This document shows positions 8,014 to 14,852 of a stretch of 18,474 bases of DNA, in pieces. The position numbers and the translations under genes are program-made. The notes beneath the pieces were generated by a model that was not told the origin of the DNA, did not search any database, and was given only the letters and a program-made list of their open reading frames with translations. The DNA comes from Gammaproteobacteria bacterium. GTDB taxonomy: Bacteria > Bacillota_I > Bacilli_A > Izemoplasmatales > UBA1188. The stretch is taken from contig JAILNJ010000047.1 of NCBI GenBank assembly GCA_024691665.1, positions 1 to 18,474 on the forward strand, given 5' to 3'. Within the stretch, counting starts at the first letter, position 1. Each line of letters opens with the position of its first letter.

Positions 8014-9351
8014 CTATTCTTCATCTCTATCTGTGATATTGTGGAATGTTGTTGTAGGACCATGAAATAAAAGTTCAAACTTAGCAAGCATACCAGACCT
8101 GTTCTTTGCGATTGAACAGTTTATGATACGTTTACTCTTATCATCCTTTTGATCAGGCATAACATCTTCTTTTGGTCTATATAGGAACATTACAATATCG
8201 GCATCTTGTTCGATTGAACCTGATTCACGAAGGTCACTTAACTTAGGTTCACCTTCTTCACCAGATCTACTTAATTGTGATAAGGCGATTACTGGAATCT
8301 TAAGTTCACGAGCAAGTTCCTTTAATACTCTCGTAATTTCACCAATTTGTTGTGTTCTTGATTCAAATTTTTCGGCAGTTGAAAGAAGTTGTAAGTAGTC
8401 AATAATTACAAGATCAAGCTTTCCTTCTGCTTTTTTCTTTCTACAGATACTTCTTACATCTTGAACAGTAGTTGAACCGCTATCATCGAATAGTAAGTTT
8501 AACTCTTGAAGGTTTTTAATAGCCCAGTTAACCTTTTCCCAGTCTTCTGTGGCATTTAATTTACCTGTCTTAAGATCATTAGAGTCAACACCTGATGTTG
8601 AAGCTAAAAGTCTTAAACCTTCTTCTTCAAGACCCATTTCTAGTGAGAAGAATGCAACATATGGTTTATTACTTAATTTACATACGTTAGTTGCGATATT
8701 TAATGCGAGGGCTGATTTACCTACTGATGGACGAGCAGCAAGAATAATTAATTGTGAACCTTGGAAACCAAGAGTAGCTCTATCGATTCCATCATATCCG
8801 GTAGCTAGACCGATAATTCTTCCGGCTTTCTTTTGGTTTTCAATAATCTTTTCTCTTGTAGCTTCTAGGATCTTACCAATAGAAACCATATCCTTAGTAG
8901 TTCTTAAGCTAGTCGCATTGAATATAGCCTTTTCTGATTCGTCTAAGAATGTTTTAGTATTTTCAATACCTTCATTAGATCTTTTGATGATATCGTTACA
9001 CGCGTTAATTACGGCTCTTTCAGCAGCCTTATCTTTTACTATATCTATATAATGTATAAGGTTAGTAACAGATGGTACTGAGTCAGTAAGCTCAATAATG
9101 TATTCTGCACCACCACATTCAACTAGTTGGCCTCTATCTTCAAGAAGAGAGATGACAGTAGTTGAATCTATTGGTGTTTGACTCTTATGAAGGTCAATCA
9201 TCGCATTGAAAATGTGTCTATGACGTTCATAATAGAAATCATCTGTGACTAATTTATCATTTAATAGTTTAATTTGGGATTCATCGTAAAATACTGAACC
9301 AAGAACTGACTGTTCAGCATCTTTACTGGCGAGAACTTTCATTTCAGGCAT
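8014..9351 (-). CDS. dnaB: Replicative DNA helicase (DnaB family; DnaC in B. subtilis naming)
   Basis: Hexameric 5'-3' helicase that unwinds DNA at the replication fork. It has 445 residues and no intein. The N-terminal domain (about 1-150) includes DAEQSVLGSVFYD and FYYERHRHIFNAM. The RecA-like domain has the Walker A motif ARPSVGKSALA (206-216), FFSLEMG (234-240), the Walker B motif LVIIDYLQLL (314-323), ALSQLSRSGE (356-365), and DLRESGSIEQDADIVMFLYRP ending at the arginine finger R392. The ATG overlaps the stop of the upstream rplI frame as TAATG, with GGGGAGGG a few bases upstream. The rplI-helicase order is conserved in Bacillota. Confidence 0.96.
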   Translation of the reverse strand: MPEMKVLASKDAEQSVLGSVFYDESQIKLLNDKLVTDDFYYERHRHIFNAMIDLHKSQTPIDSTTVISLLEDRGQLVECGGAEYIIELTDSVPSVTNLIHYIDIVKDKAAERAVINACNDIIKRSNEGIENTKTFLDESEKAIFNATSLRTTKDMVSIGKILEATREKIIENQKKAGRIIGLATGYDGIDRATLGFQGSQLIILAARPSVGKSALALNIATNVCKLSNKPYVAFFSLEMGLEEEGLRLLASTSGVDSNDLKTGKLNATEDWEKVNWAIKNLQELNLLFDDSGSTTVQDVRSICRKKKAEGKLDLVIIDYLQLLSTAEKFESRTQQIGEITRVLKELARELKIPVIALSQLSRSGEEGEPKLSDLRESGSIEQDADIVMFLYRPKEDVMPDQKDDKSKRIINCSIAKNRSGMLAKFELLFHGPTTTFHNITDRDEE

Positions 9352-9806
9352 TATTTACCCTCCCCATCGATTACTTCGATGTTAAACTTAGCCATAACAT
9401 CTTTATAAAGTCTCGCACTTGCTTGATATGTTCCAAGAGCAGTGATCTTTTCATCTGGAAGCATAATCTTTCTCTTATCTACATTAATGTTCTTTTGTTC
9501 CATTAATGCATCTGCGATTTCTTTAGTAGATACTGAACCAAAGAGTTTACCATTAGAACCTGTCTTAACAGTTACTTTTACAGTAGTTGTTTCAAGAATA
9601 TCTTTGAGTTTCTTAGCTACAGCCATTTCTTCTTCAATTCTTCTTTCTTCATTTTCTCTTTGTTCTTCAAGAGCAGCAATGTTAGAAGCATTTGCTTCAA
9701 TTGCCAAGTGTCTACTTAGTAAATAGTTACCAAAACCAGTTTGGACATCAATGATATCACCTTTCTTACCTTGTTTCTTAACGTCTTCAATTAAAATTAC
9801 TTTCAT
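9351..9806 (-). CDS. rplI: Ribosomal protein L9 (bL9), internal start inside the gdpP frame
   Basis: Residues MKVILIEDVKKQGKKGDIID open a complete 151-residue bL9, close to the usual 148-150. It has the N-terminal rRNA-binding domain, the long charged connecting helix (about 45-75) and the C-terminal domain ending AKFNIEVIDGEGK. The ATG at 9804-9806 is in frame with gdpP, with no stop before it. GAGGAAAAGGTG lies immediately upstream with 5 bases between AAGGTG and the ATG, which is a good ribosome binding site. The simplest reading is that the mRNA yields both a membrane GdpP-L9 fusion and free L9. L9 normally binds near the base of the L1 stalk of the 50S subunit. It runs directly into the helicase gene with a TAATG overlap. 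Confidence 0.85.
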   Translation of the reverse strand: MKVILIEDVKKQGKKGDIIDVQTGFGNYLLSRHLAIEANASNIAALEEQRENEERRIEEEMAVAKKLKDILETTTVKVTVKTGSNGKLFGSVSTKEIADALMEQKNINVDKRKIMLPDEKITALGTYQASARLYKDVMAKFNIEVIDGEGK

Positions 9807-11795
9807 GTATTCACCTTTTCCTCTTAAAGTATCTTTAATAGCATTCACTAACATTGAATAAACTTCTTCAACAGTAGCGTTCTTAATTTGTGCACCGGCA
9901 GCGTTAAAGTGTCCACCACCATTAAGTTTTTCCATAATGATGTGAACGTTAACCTTATTACTTCTTGCGGATACTGAAACAGTATCTTTTGAAATCTTAC
10001 CAATAGAGAATGAAGCTTCTACGTTATCGATATTAAGTAGAGCATCAGCAGTCTTTGATAACATATCTCTTTGTACTATGTCACTAGGGTCTACGATAAT
10101 AGCGTAGTGTTCATAGATAATTTCAGCCTTTTGAAGGAGTGATACTCTATCAGCCTGTTCTTGTACTGATTGTCTTAAGTATCTCTTAGCTTCATGTGTA
10201 TCGGCACCAAACTCTGTTAAGAGCGCAGCAACATTAAATGTTCTATATGTTGTGTGGTTAACAAAGTTATTAGTATCGATAATTGTACCAATTAACATAA
10301 TGGTCGCAACGAAGTTTGGAATCTTAATTTCAATTGGTGCAAGTTGAATAAATTCAGTAATTAATTCAACAGCACTTGATGCGTTGTGATCAATATATTG
10401 TAGAGTTGGTTCAATATCTAATCTTTCAGTTAATCTATGGTGGTCAATAATAACCACTTGGTTAGCCTTATTATATACAGCCTTATCTACTGATAAGTCT
10501 TTTGAGTGGTGGTCTACGATAATAAGTAGAGTTCTACCTTTAAAGAATGTATTAACATCTTGTGGGCTGATTAAGAATTGTCTTAACTTAATAAATTCAT
10601 GTTCTGAATTATCAATAATCTTCTTAACAGTTGAGTCAATCTTATCCTCATCAATTAAAACCTTAGCAGGTGTACCACAAGCAAGAGACATTTCAAGTAC
10701 ACCAAGAGCTGAACCAATCGCATCCGCATCTGTATCAGTATGTGGCATAACAATTACACTTGATGCATTTTTAATTACTTCTACTAAGCTCTTAGAGAAA
10801 GCTCTTGTTTCTTGTTTAGATGTTCTTTCACTAAATTGTACATTACCACCAAAGGCAGTTTCAGTTTCGCCGTTATAGATAACTGCTTGGTCACCACCAC
10901 GACCCTGTGCTAGGTCTAGAGCAGTTTGAGCATAGTAGCCTAATTGTTGATAATCATCTGAACCAATACCAACACCGACAGAAATTGAGATACCTGTACC
11001 TCTTTCCTTAGAGATTTGGTCGATTGTTTCAATGATTGAGAATCTTTCTTGAATGATTAAATCTAATTCTTTCTTAGTAACTACGAATGCATGTTTTTCA
11101 TCGTCTACTGATAAAGAGAATAGATTATATTTTTGTTGCCATGATTCAATGGCTGCATAATATTGACCAAGTAAGTCTGTTTTTCTTTGAAGGTTTAAGT
11201 CTTCAATAGATTCTTGAGTATTATCAAGAGATAAAATCATAATTGATGGAGCTTTTAGTTTGGCTTCCTCTGTAATAGTTACTTCATCAGTAACATCTCT
11301 TAAATAAAGAGTTCTTTGGAGAATCTTAAGTTCACATCTTAATTGTTTTCCAAAGGCACTTACTACTGATGATGTCTTTTTAGTCTTAACTATTTCATTT
11401 AATTCACGAGATACAAACGCAATATCTTTACCAATAAGTGAACTTTGAAGCATTAACTTAGCTTGAACATTCGCAAATGTGATGATTCCTTTTTCAGAAT
11501 ACATAATGATACCAATTGGTAAATCTTCTTGAATATATTTAGTGTTTGCTTCAAGTGAATCAATTAACTTCTTGCTCGCTTGAACTTGTTCTTTCATTTT
11601 TTGGTTGTTGGCATTAACTCTTTTGATTAAGCCTAACACACATAAAAGTATTACAAAAATGCTAGCTAATACAGCAACTGGACCAACAAAATACCAAGCT
11701 GTGAAATCTAGCTTTAATACAAATAAGTGTGTAATTACGAAAGCGACGAGTACCAATAAATCAATTATGATACTTATAATTATTCTTTTTTTCAT
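9351..11795 (-). CDS. gdpP-rplI: Fused cyclic-di-AMP phosphodiesterase GdpP and ribosomal protein L9
   Basis: A single 814-residue open frame. Residues 5-25 and 33-58 are two membrane helices. About 80-170 resembles the family PAS domain, and 183-305 is a degenerate GGDEF domain with SVDDEK in place of GGDEF. The DHH phosphoesterase domain has HTDTDADAIGSA (352-363), IIVDHH (425-430) and the signature IIDHHR (449-454). DHHA1 has NGGGHFNAAGAQ (625-636). Residues 664-814 are a complete L9. GdpP proteins hydrolyse c-di-AMP to pApA at the membrane. In Bacillota gdpP and rplI are normally separate adjacent genes; here no stop lies between them. Start: ATG with GGAGGATT at 7 bases. An internal ribosome binding site may also give free L9. 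I recall such bifunctional annotations in some Mollicutes-related genomes. Confidence 0.93.
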   Translation of the reverse strand: MKKRIIISIIIDLLVLVAFVITHLFVLKLDFTAWYFVGPVAVLASIFVILLCVLGLIKRVNANNQKMKEQVQASKKLIDSLEANTKYIQEDLPIGIIMYSEKGIITFANVQAKLMLQSSLIGKDIAFVSRELNEIVKTKKTSSVVSAFGKQLRCELKILQRTLYLRDVTDEVTITEEAKLKAPSIMILSLDNTQESIEDLNLQRKTDLLGQYYAAIESWQQKYNLFSLSVDDEKHAFVVTKKELDLIIQERFSIIETIDQISKERGTGISISVGVGIGSDDYQQLGYYAQTALDLAQGRGGDQAVIYNGETETAFGGNVQFSERTSKQETRAFSKSLVEVIKNASSVIVMPHTDTDADAIGSALGVLEMSLACGTPAKVLIDEDKIDSTVKKIIDNSEHEFIKLRQFLISPQDVNTFFKGRTLLIIVDHHSKDLSVDKAVYNKANQVVIIDHHRLTERLDIEPTLQYIDHNASSAVELITEFIQLAPIEIKIPNFVATIMLIGTIIDTNNFVNHTTYRTFNVAALLTEFGADTHEAKRYLRQSVQEQADRVSLLQKAEIIYEHYAIIVDPSDIVQRDMLSKTADALLNIDNVEASFSIGKISKDTVSVSARSNKVNVHIIMEKLNGGGHFNAAGAQIKNATVEEVYSMLVNAIKDTLRGKGEYMKVILIEDVKKQGKKGDIIDVQTGFGNYLLSRHLAIEANASNIAALEEQRENEERRIEEEMAVAKKLKDILETTTVKVTVKTGSNGKLFGSVSTKEIADALMEQKNINVDKRKIMLPDEKITALGTYQASARLYKDVMAKFNIEVIDGEGK

Positions 11796-11817
11796 AAATA
11801 ATCCTCCGCCTCTTTAT

Positions 11818-11846
11818 ATATTAATATAAATTATAATAAAAAACAA
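11818..11846 (-). promoter_or_regulatory. Candidate gdpP promoter nested in the preceding terminator
   Basis: On the minus strand, TTGTTT (11841-11846) and TAATAT (11818-11823) are 17 bases apart. The predicted start near 11811 would leave a leader of about 15 bases holding GGAGG. The -35 lies in the right arm and T-run of the hairpin at 11841-11869. The area is very AT-rich and offers an alternative TATAAT, so the exact hexamers are uncertain. Confidence 0.45.
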
Positions 11847-11949
11847 TCCAAAACTATATTGGATTGTTTAACCTTCATTTTTTAATATTCAAATTACTTG
11901 AGAAACTGGGGATAATTTATATACCTACTTAGAGGTATATATGCCTTGT
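11836..11949 (-). ncRNA. Candidate small RNA with UCCCC loop between proC and gdpP
   Basis: About 114 nt on the minus strand, from the predicted start downstream of a consensus promoter to the T-run of a strong hairpin. In order it can form a stem-loop of 8-9 bp (ATATACCT / AGGTATAT, 11919-11940), a second stem AAATTA / TAATTT (11891-11896 with 11913-11918) whose 16-base loop begins UCCCC (11912-11908), and the terminator stem (11841-11869). No open frame with a ribosome binding site is present. UCCC-containing loops are a known feature of several Gram-positive regulatory RNAs that pair with Shine-Dalgarno sequences. It could instead be the 5' leader of gdpP, because gdpP follows in the same direction. 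I do not recognise a known RNA family or riboswitch. Confidence 0.5.
11841..11869 (-). terminator. Strong terminator ending the small-RNA candidate (and probably proC)
   Basis: Perfect 11-bp stem AAACAATCCAA (11841-11851) and TTGGATTGTTT (11859-11869) with a 7-base loop. On the minus strand the right arm runs into an unbroken T-run (TTTTTTATTA). proC has no other obvious terminator, so it would also stop readthrough from that gene before gdpP. Confidence 0.8.
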
Positions 11950-11954
11950 GTAAG

Positions 11955-11983
11955 ATTATACATTTTTGGCATAAATAAGTCAA
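11955..11983 (-). promoter_or_regulatory. Consensus promoter of the small-RNA candidate
   Basis: On the minus strand, TTGACT (11978-11983) and a perfect TATAAT (11955-11960) are separated by exactly 17 bases. It is the best match to a sigma-A promoter in the window. The predicted start is near 11947-11949. It is about 150 bases from the gdpP ATG with a terminator between, which favours a separate RNA or an attenuated leader. Confidence 0.78.
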
Positions 11984-12005
11984 TAATTAATGTTTTATAC
12001 AAAAC

Positions 12006-12797
12006 TTAATTACTACTTCCAAGTTCCTTACTTCTTCTGACACACGAATGATAGCATTTCTTAATCGCTTCATTAAAACCATTGTTTCTTAACTCATTTA
12101 AACCTTCAATAGTAGATCCACCTTTACTGCATACATTGTTTATAAGTGTATCGATGTCATCATCACTATTTAAAGCAAGCTCAGCTGAACCAATTATCGA
12201 GTTAAAAACAAGTCTTCTCGCATCGCTCTCACTAATGCCAAATTCAACCCCACATTTGATGAATGATTTTGCGAATTCAAATAGGTATGCAGGCATACTT
12301 CCATTAAGCGGAATTAGTTCATCGATTTGGCTTTCATTTACGACCAAATATTCGCCTACTGATTTAACTATTTTTAGTACTTCTAAATCTTCATCATTAT
12401 CGAATGCAACAGTGGTTACTGCACGCCCAATCAATGCTGGTGTATTTGGCATAATTCTCACGATTTTTGCATATTTATATTTATTTTTTAAATAAGCAAT
12501 ACTCTTACCGGGAGCTAAAGAAATAATTGTCTTTTCTTTAAAATTTATACCTTCTAAATTACTAAAAATTTCATCATATTTTTGAGGCTTAATCGCAAGA
12601 ATAATTATCTTAGAATTAATGAATAAATCTCTCTCATTTTTTACTAAGTTTATACCTATATTTTTATATCTTTTTTGTGTCTCTTCACTAGGTGCATAAA
12701 AGGCAATTTCTTCATTCTTATAAATACCATTTTTAAGTATTCCAGACAAGATTGAGGAACCCATTTTGCCCATACCTAAGAATCCTATTTTATACAT
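12006..12797 (-). CDS. proC: Pyrroline-5-carboxylate reductase family protein
   Basis: NAD(P)H-dependent enzyme for the last step of proline synthesis, reducing 1-pyrroline-5-carboxylate in the cytoplasm. At 263 residues it is of usual size. The Rossmann motif is IGFLGMGKMGSSI (4-16). It is followed by LAIKPQKYDEI (67-77), RIMPNTPALIG (114-124), GSMPAYLFEFAKSFI (166-180; the family norm is GSGPAY), and SKGGSTIEGLNEL (224-236), which matches the SPGGTTxxG signature. The ATG is preceded by GAGGACAAAGT. It is a single gene between the phosphoesterase terminator and the small-RNA candidate. No other proline genes are in view, so the substrate is assigned by family only. Confidence 0.9.
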   Translation of the reverse strand: MYKIGFLGMGKMGSSILSGILKNGIYKNEEIAFYAPSEETQKRYKNIGINLVKNERDLFINSKIIILAIKPQKYDEIFSNLEGINFKEKTIISLAPGKSIAYLKNKYKYAKIVRIMPNTPALIGRAVTTVAFDNDEDLEVLKIVKSVGEYLVVNESQIDELIPLNGSMPAYLFEFAKSFIKCGVEFGISESDARRLVFNSIIGSAELALNSDDDIDTLINNVCSKGGSTIEGLNELRNNGFNEAIKKCYHSCVRRSKELGSSN

Positions 12798-12820
12798 ACT
12801 TTGTCCTCACTTATGAGAAT

Positions 12821-12826
12821 ATTATA
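12821..12826 (-). promoter_or_regulatory. -10 element of the proC promoter
   Basis: The minus strand carries a perfect TATAAT about 24 bases upstream of the proC ATG, 4 bases after the T-run of the preceding terminator. No convincing -35 is present, because that position falls inside the terminator stem. Confidence 0.5.
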
Positions 12827-12836
12827 CTATAAAAAA

Positions 12837-12854
12837 CCACCTCATTTGAGGTGG
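12837..12854 (-). terminator. Terminator of the metallophosphoesterase gene
   Basis: Stem CCACCTC (12837-12843) and GAGGTGG (12848-12854) with loop ATTT. On the minus strand it is followed by TTTTTTATA. It lies 9 bases past the stop codon of the phosphoesterase. The plus strand also has a T-rich tail (CTGTTTTATT) but no plus-strand gene ends here. Confidence 0.85.
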
Positions 12855-12863
12855 CTGTTTTAT

Positions 12864-14579
12864 TTATTTTTTAGTGATTGATTTAGTAACCATGTCTATA
12901 GTGAATTCAGTACCATAATTCTTATCATAAAACATGTTCATTACTTCTACTTTTTCGCCTTTACTGTTTAGATAGAAACCAGTTTGTTTATTTGTAGCTA
13001 AAGAAGCATTAATATAGAATCCAATTTGGCTCTTCGCATTAGTTAAAGTCGTATCATCATCAAATGTAAATCCAGGTTTGCTTACCATAAACACTGGGAA
13101 GTTAAAGTCAGTTAAATATCCTTTATACTTCTTGTTTTCTTTGTAGTTTGGATTATATGTTAACTCTTCATTTGGAGTGATTAGTCCTGGTTCAAATATC
13201 ATTATTTGATGTTGATGTCCTGTGATCACCATATCAATATCCATCTTATTTAACTCTTCAGTAAACCTTGCTTTAATTGATTCATGGTTCTTTCTATTGT
13301 TTACGAATACAATTGGGATATGACAAACAACTAAATGATAATCATAATTATCATATTCTTTCTTAATGTTTTCTTCTTTTAAGAATTCAACTTGTGCATC
13401 ATGATAAGCGTCATAATATGCAGTACCATAGTATTCCCACCAACCATCATCGTGGTCTTCACCAAGATCTAAAACTATGCCATATACATTATCGAAATAA
13501 AAGTTGTAATAGAATGATTCACCTTTAGCTCCAACGAACTTATGAAGCTGTGATGCATATCTTCCTTTTACTTCGTGATTACCTCTTGCATAGATTACTG
13601 GAATTTCACCTTTTGTGATGTTGTAAGCAACTAGGTTTGCGAAGTTTGCATCATCAAAAGAATCTACTACTGAAATCATATCTCCAGCTAGTACTAGGAA
13701 ATCCATATTATCAATAAAACTTGCAGTTTTAGTTGCTGGTTTAATATTCATATGAACGTCACTTAATGAGAAATATTGAATACCATCAGATGTATCCACT
13801 GGCTTAAAATTAATTGTTAAAGATAAATCTTTACCAAGCCATCCGCCAAATGGTCCTGCATAGATAGTTCTCTTAGTGTGAACTGTATATTTCTTAGCTT
13901 GATCAAGTTTAGCCATAGGCACTTCAATCTTATGAACTTTTTCAAAAGTCTTATTAGTGCCATTATATGAATCAACGAATTCTTCGCCACCTACTTCAAC
14001 CCAAGCTACTGCTTCACTATTAGTTGAGAATACAATTTGATATTTATCTTCTACTGCGTATACTACAGGTTGATATGTGAATTTATTAATAGAGAAGTTA
14101 CAGATCGCAAGAACCATCGCAATAGATGCCGCAACAATCATTGAATACTTAAATATCTTATTCTCTTTAAGTACTGTCTTTGGATAGATAAAGAGTAAGA
14201 AATATAGGAAGAATATAACTGCAAGAAGTCCTACACAAGTAAAGAATGTAGGCCATATAAACCTCATATAGTCATTGGCACCATTCTTAACGATATACAT
14301 ATTTACACCGAAGAATACGATTCCAACTACTAGGAATATAATATGAAGCCAAATCTTATCAAAAAACTTCTTTAATATGATATCTGCGATCATTATTACA
14401 AAAAATAAAACGCAGATAATTATTGGTAGATTAAATAATATTACATTATCCCCGCCCTTATATCCAATGGTAGAACTTATGCCACTCCAACAAGGTTTCA
14501 TTGCGAAAAAGAATAACGCATTAAAAAATGAGATAATTGTTCCAACTATTCTTAATATTCTAGAAATGGTGTTTTTCAT
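12864..14579 (-). CDS. Membrane-anchored calcineurin-type metallophosphoesterase
   Basis: 571 residues from the ATG at 14577-14579, chosen because AAAGGAGAGTT precedes it. An upstream in-frame ATG at 14613-14615 has no ribosome binding site and touches the -10. Five membrane helices lie at about 10-27, 48-70, 76-96, 106-132 and 143-162. With a basic N-terminus inside, this puts the rest outside the cell. A beta-rich segment (about 170-260) resembles the fibronectin-like domain that precedes the catalytic domain of purple acid phosphatases. Catalytic motifs follow in order: SDVH (273-276), GDM (299-301), GNHE (333-336), CHIP (419-422) and GHQH (454-457), the full two-metal set. The substrate is unknown; extracytoplasmic phosphate-ester hydrolysis is inferred. 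Its own promoter lies 37 bases upstream. Confidence 0.88.
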   Translation of the reverse strand: MKNTISRILRIVGTIISFFNALFFFAMKPCWSGISSTIGYKGGDNVILFNLPIIICVLFFVIMIADIILKKFFDKIWLHIIFLVVGIVFFGVNMYIVKNGANDYMRFIWPTFFTCVGLLAVIFFLYFLLFIYPKTVLKENKIFKYSMIVAASIAMVLAICNFSINKFTYQPVVYAVEDKYQIVFSTNSEAVAWVEVGGEEFVDSYNGTNKTFEKVHKIEVPMAKLDQAKKYTVHTKRTIYAGPFGGWLGKDLSLTINFKPVDTSDGIQYFSLSDVHMNIKPATKTASFIDNMDFLVLAGDMISVVDSFDDANFANLVAYNITKGEIPVIYARGNHEVKGRYASQLHKFVGAKGESFYYNFYFDNVYGIVLDLGEDHDDGWWEYYGTAYYDAYHDAQVEFLKEENIKKEYDNYDYHLVVCHIPIVFVNNRKNHESIKARFTEELNKMDIDMVITGHQHQIMIFEPGLITPNEELTYNPNYKENKKYKGYLTDFNFPVFMVSKPGFTFDDDTTLTNAKSQIGFYINASLATNKQTGFYLNSKGEKVEVMNMFYDKNYGTEFTIDMVTKSITKK

Positions 14580-14615
14580 AACTCTCCTTTTATTAAAAGC
14601 TAATTTCTTACTCAT

Positions 14616-14624
14616 ATTATAACA
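14616..14624 (-). promoter_or_regulatory. Extended -10 promoter of the phosphoesterase gene
   Basis: TGTTATAAT on the minus strand, identical to the ftsY extended -10. The -35 region is a T-run without TTGACA character. The predicted start near 14609 gives a leader of about 30 bases and excludes the ATG at 14615 as start codon. Confidence 0.7.
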
Positions 14625-14651
14625 CCATTATTCTTATGAAAAAAGAGTGAC

Positions 14652-14692
14652 AAAGAATGAAACTTACTCTATGGTTAAGTCCATAATTCTTT
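14652..14692. other. Bulged stem-loop in the divergent intergenic region
   Basis: AAAGAAT (14652-14658) pairs with ATTCTTT (14686-14692), and directly inside on the right arm TATGG (14670-14674) pairs with CCATA (14681-14685) around loop TTAAGT. The left arm carries an 11-base one-sided bulge. It lies between two outward-facing promoters and belongs to no gene. Its role is unknown. Confidence 0.35.
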
Positions 14693-14716
14693 AATAAATA
14701 AAACATTTAAAAACAT

Positions 14717-14742
14717 AAGACCACGATGATTTTTTTGGTCTT
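14717..14742 (+). terminator. Orphan plus-strand terminator-like hairpin
   Basis: AAGACCA (14717-14723) pairs with TGGTCTT (14736-14742) around a 12-base T-rich loop, followed by TTTCTTATATTTTT. No plus-strand gene ends upstream. The sequence resembles the terminator after the lipoprotein (both begin GACCACGAT and end GGTCTTTTT), so it may be a decayed copy or may end a short RNA starting near 14682. Confidence 0.4.
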
Positions 14743-14806
14743 TTTCTTATATTTTTACCCTCTCCCATTATTTATCAAAAAATGTCTAAATTTAGTGTTA
14801 TATTTT

Positions 14807-14852
14807 AATGTTTGGGTGTTATAATATTCAATGTTTGGGGGTTTATAAAATG
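14807..14852 (+). repeat. Two-copy 23-bp direct repeat across the lipoprotein promoter and start
   Basis: AATGTTTGGG occurs at 14807-14816 and 14830-14839, exactly 23 bases apart. Partial similarity continues after each copy (TGTTATAATA against GGTTTATAAA). The first copy runs into the extended -10; the second provides the G-rich ribosome binding site and ends at the start codon. Confidence 0.55.
14817..14825 (+). promoter_or_regulatory. Extended -10 promoter of the lipoprotein gene
   Basis: TGTTATAAT on the plus strand, 24 bases before the start codon and embedded in the 23-bp direct repeat. The -35 position (about 14797-14802, GTTATA) is poor. The predicted transcription start is near 14832. 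Confidence 0.65.

Noticed and set aside
8549..9052. 167-residue plus-strand open frame opposite the helicase gene
   Set aside because: It is antisense to a well-conserved helicase, has no ribosome binding site or family features, and is explained by the codon use of the real gene.
11830..11875. 15-codon minus-strand open frame in the small-RNA candidate (begins MKVKQSN)
   Set aside because: No ribosome binding site upstream, and most of it is the terminator stem.
11796..11983. A ydaO-type c-di-AMP riboswitch upstream of gdpP
   Set aside because: The leader is too short and simple, and lacks the long multi-helix conserved core I would expect for that class.
12082..12495. 137-residue plus-strand open frame opposite proC
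   Set aside because: Antisense shadow of proC, with low-complexity Ser/Leu-rich composition and no start signal.
14580..14615. Longer start of the phosphoesterase gene
   Set aside because: The ATG at 14615 directly follows the -10 and has no ribosome binding site; AAAGGAGAG precedes the ATG at 14579.
14808..14849. Upstream extension of the lipoprotein frame from the ATG at 14808
   Set aside because: It would translate the extended -10 and the first repeat copy, and would put 14 residues in front of a perfect lipoprotein signal peptide. The ATG at 14850 has a G-rich ribosome binding site.
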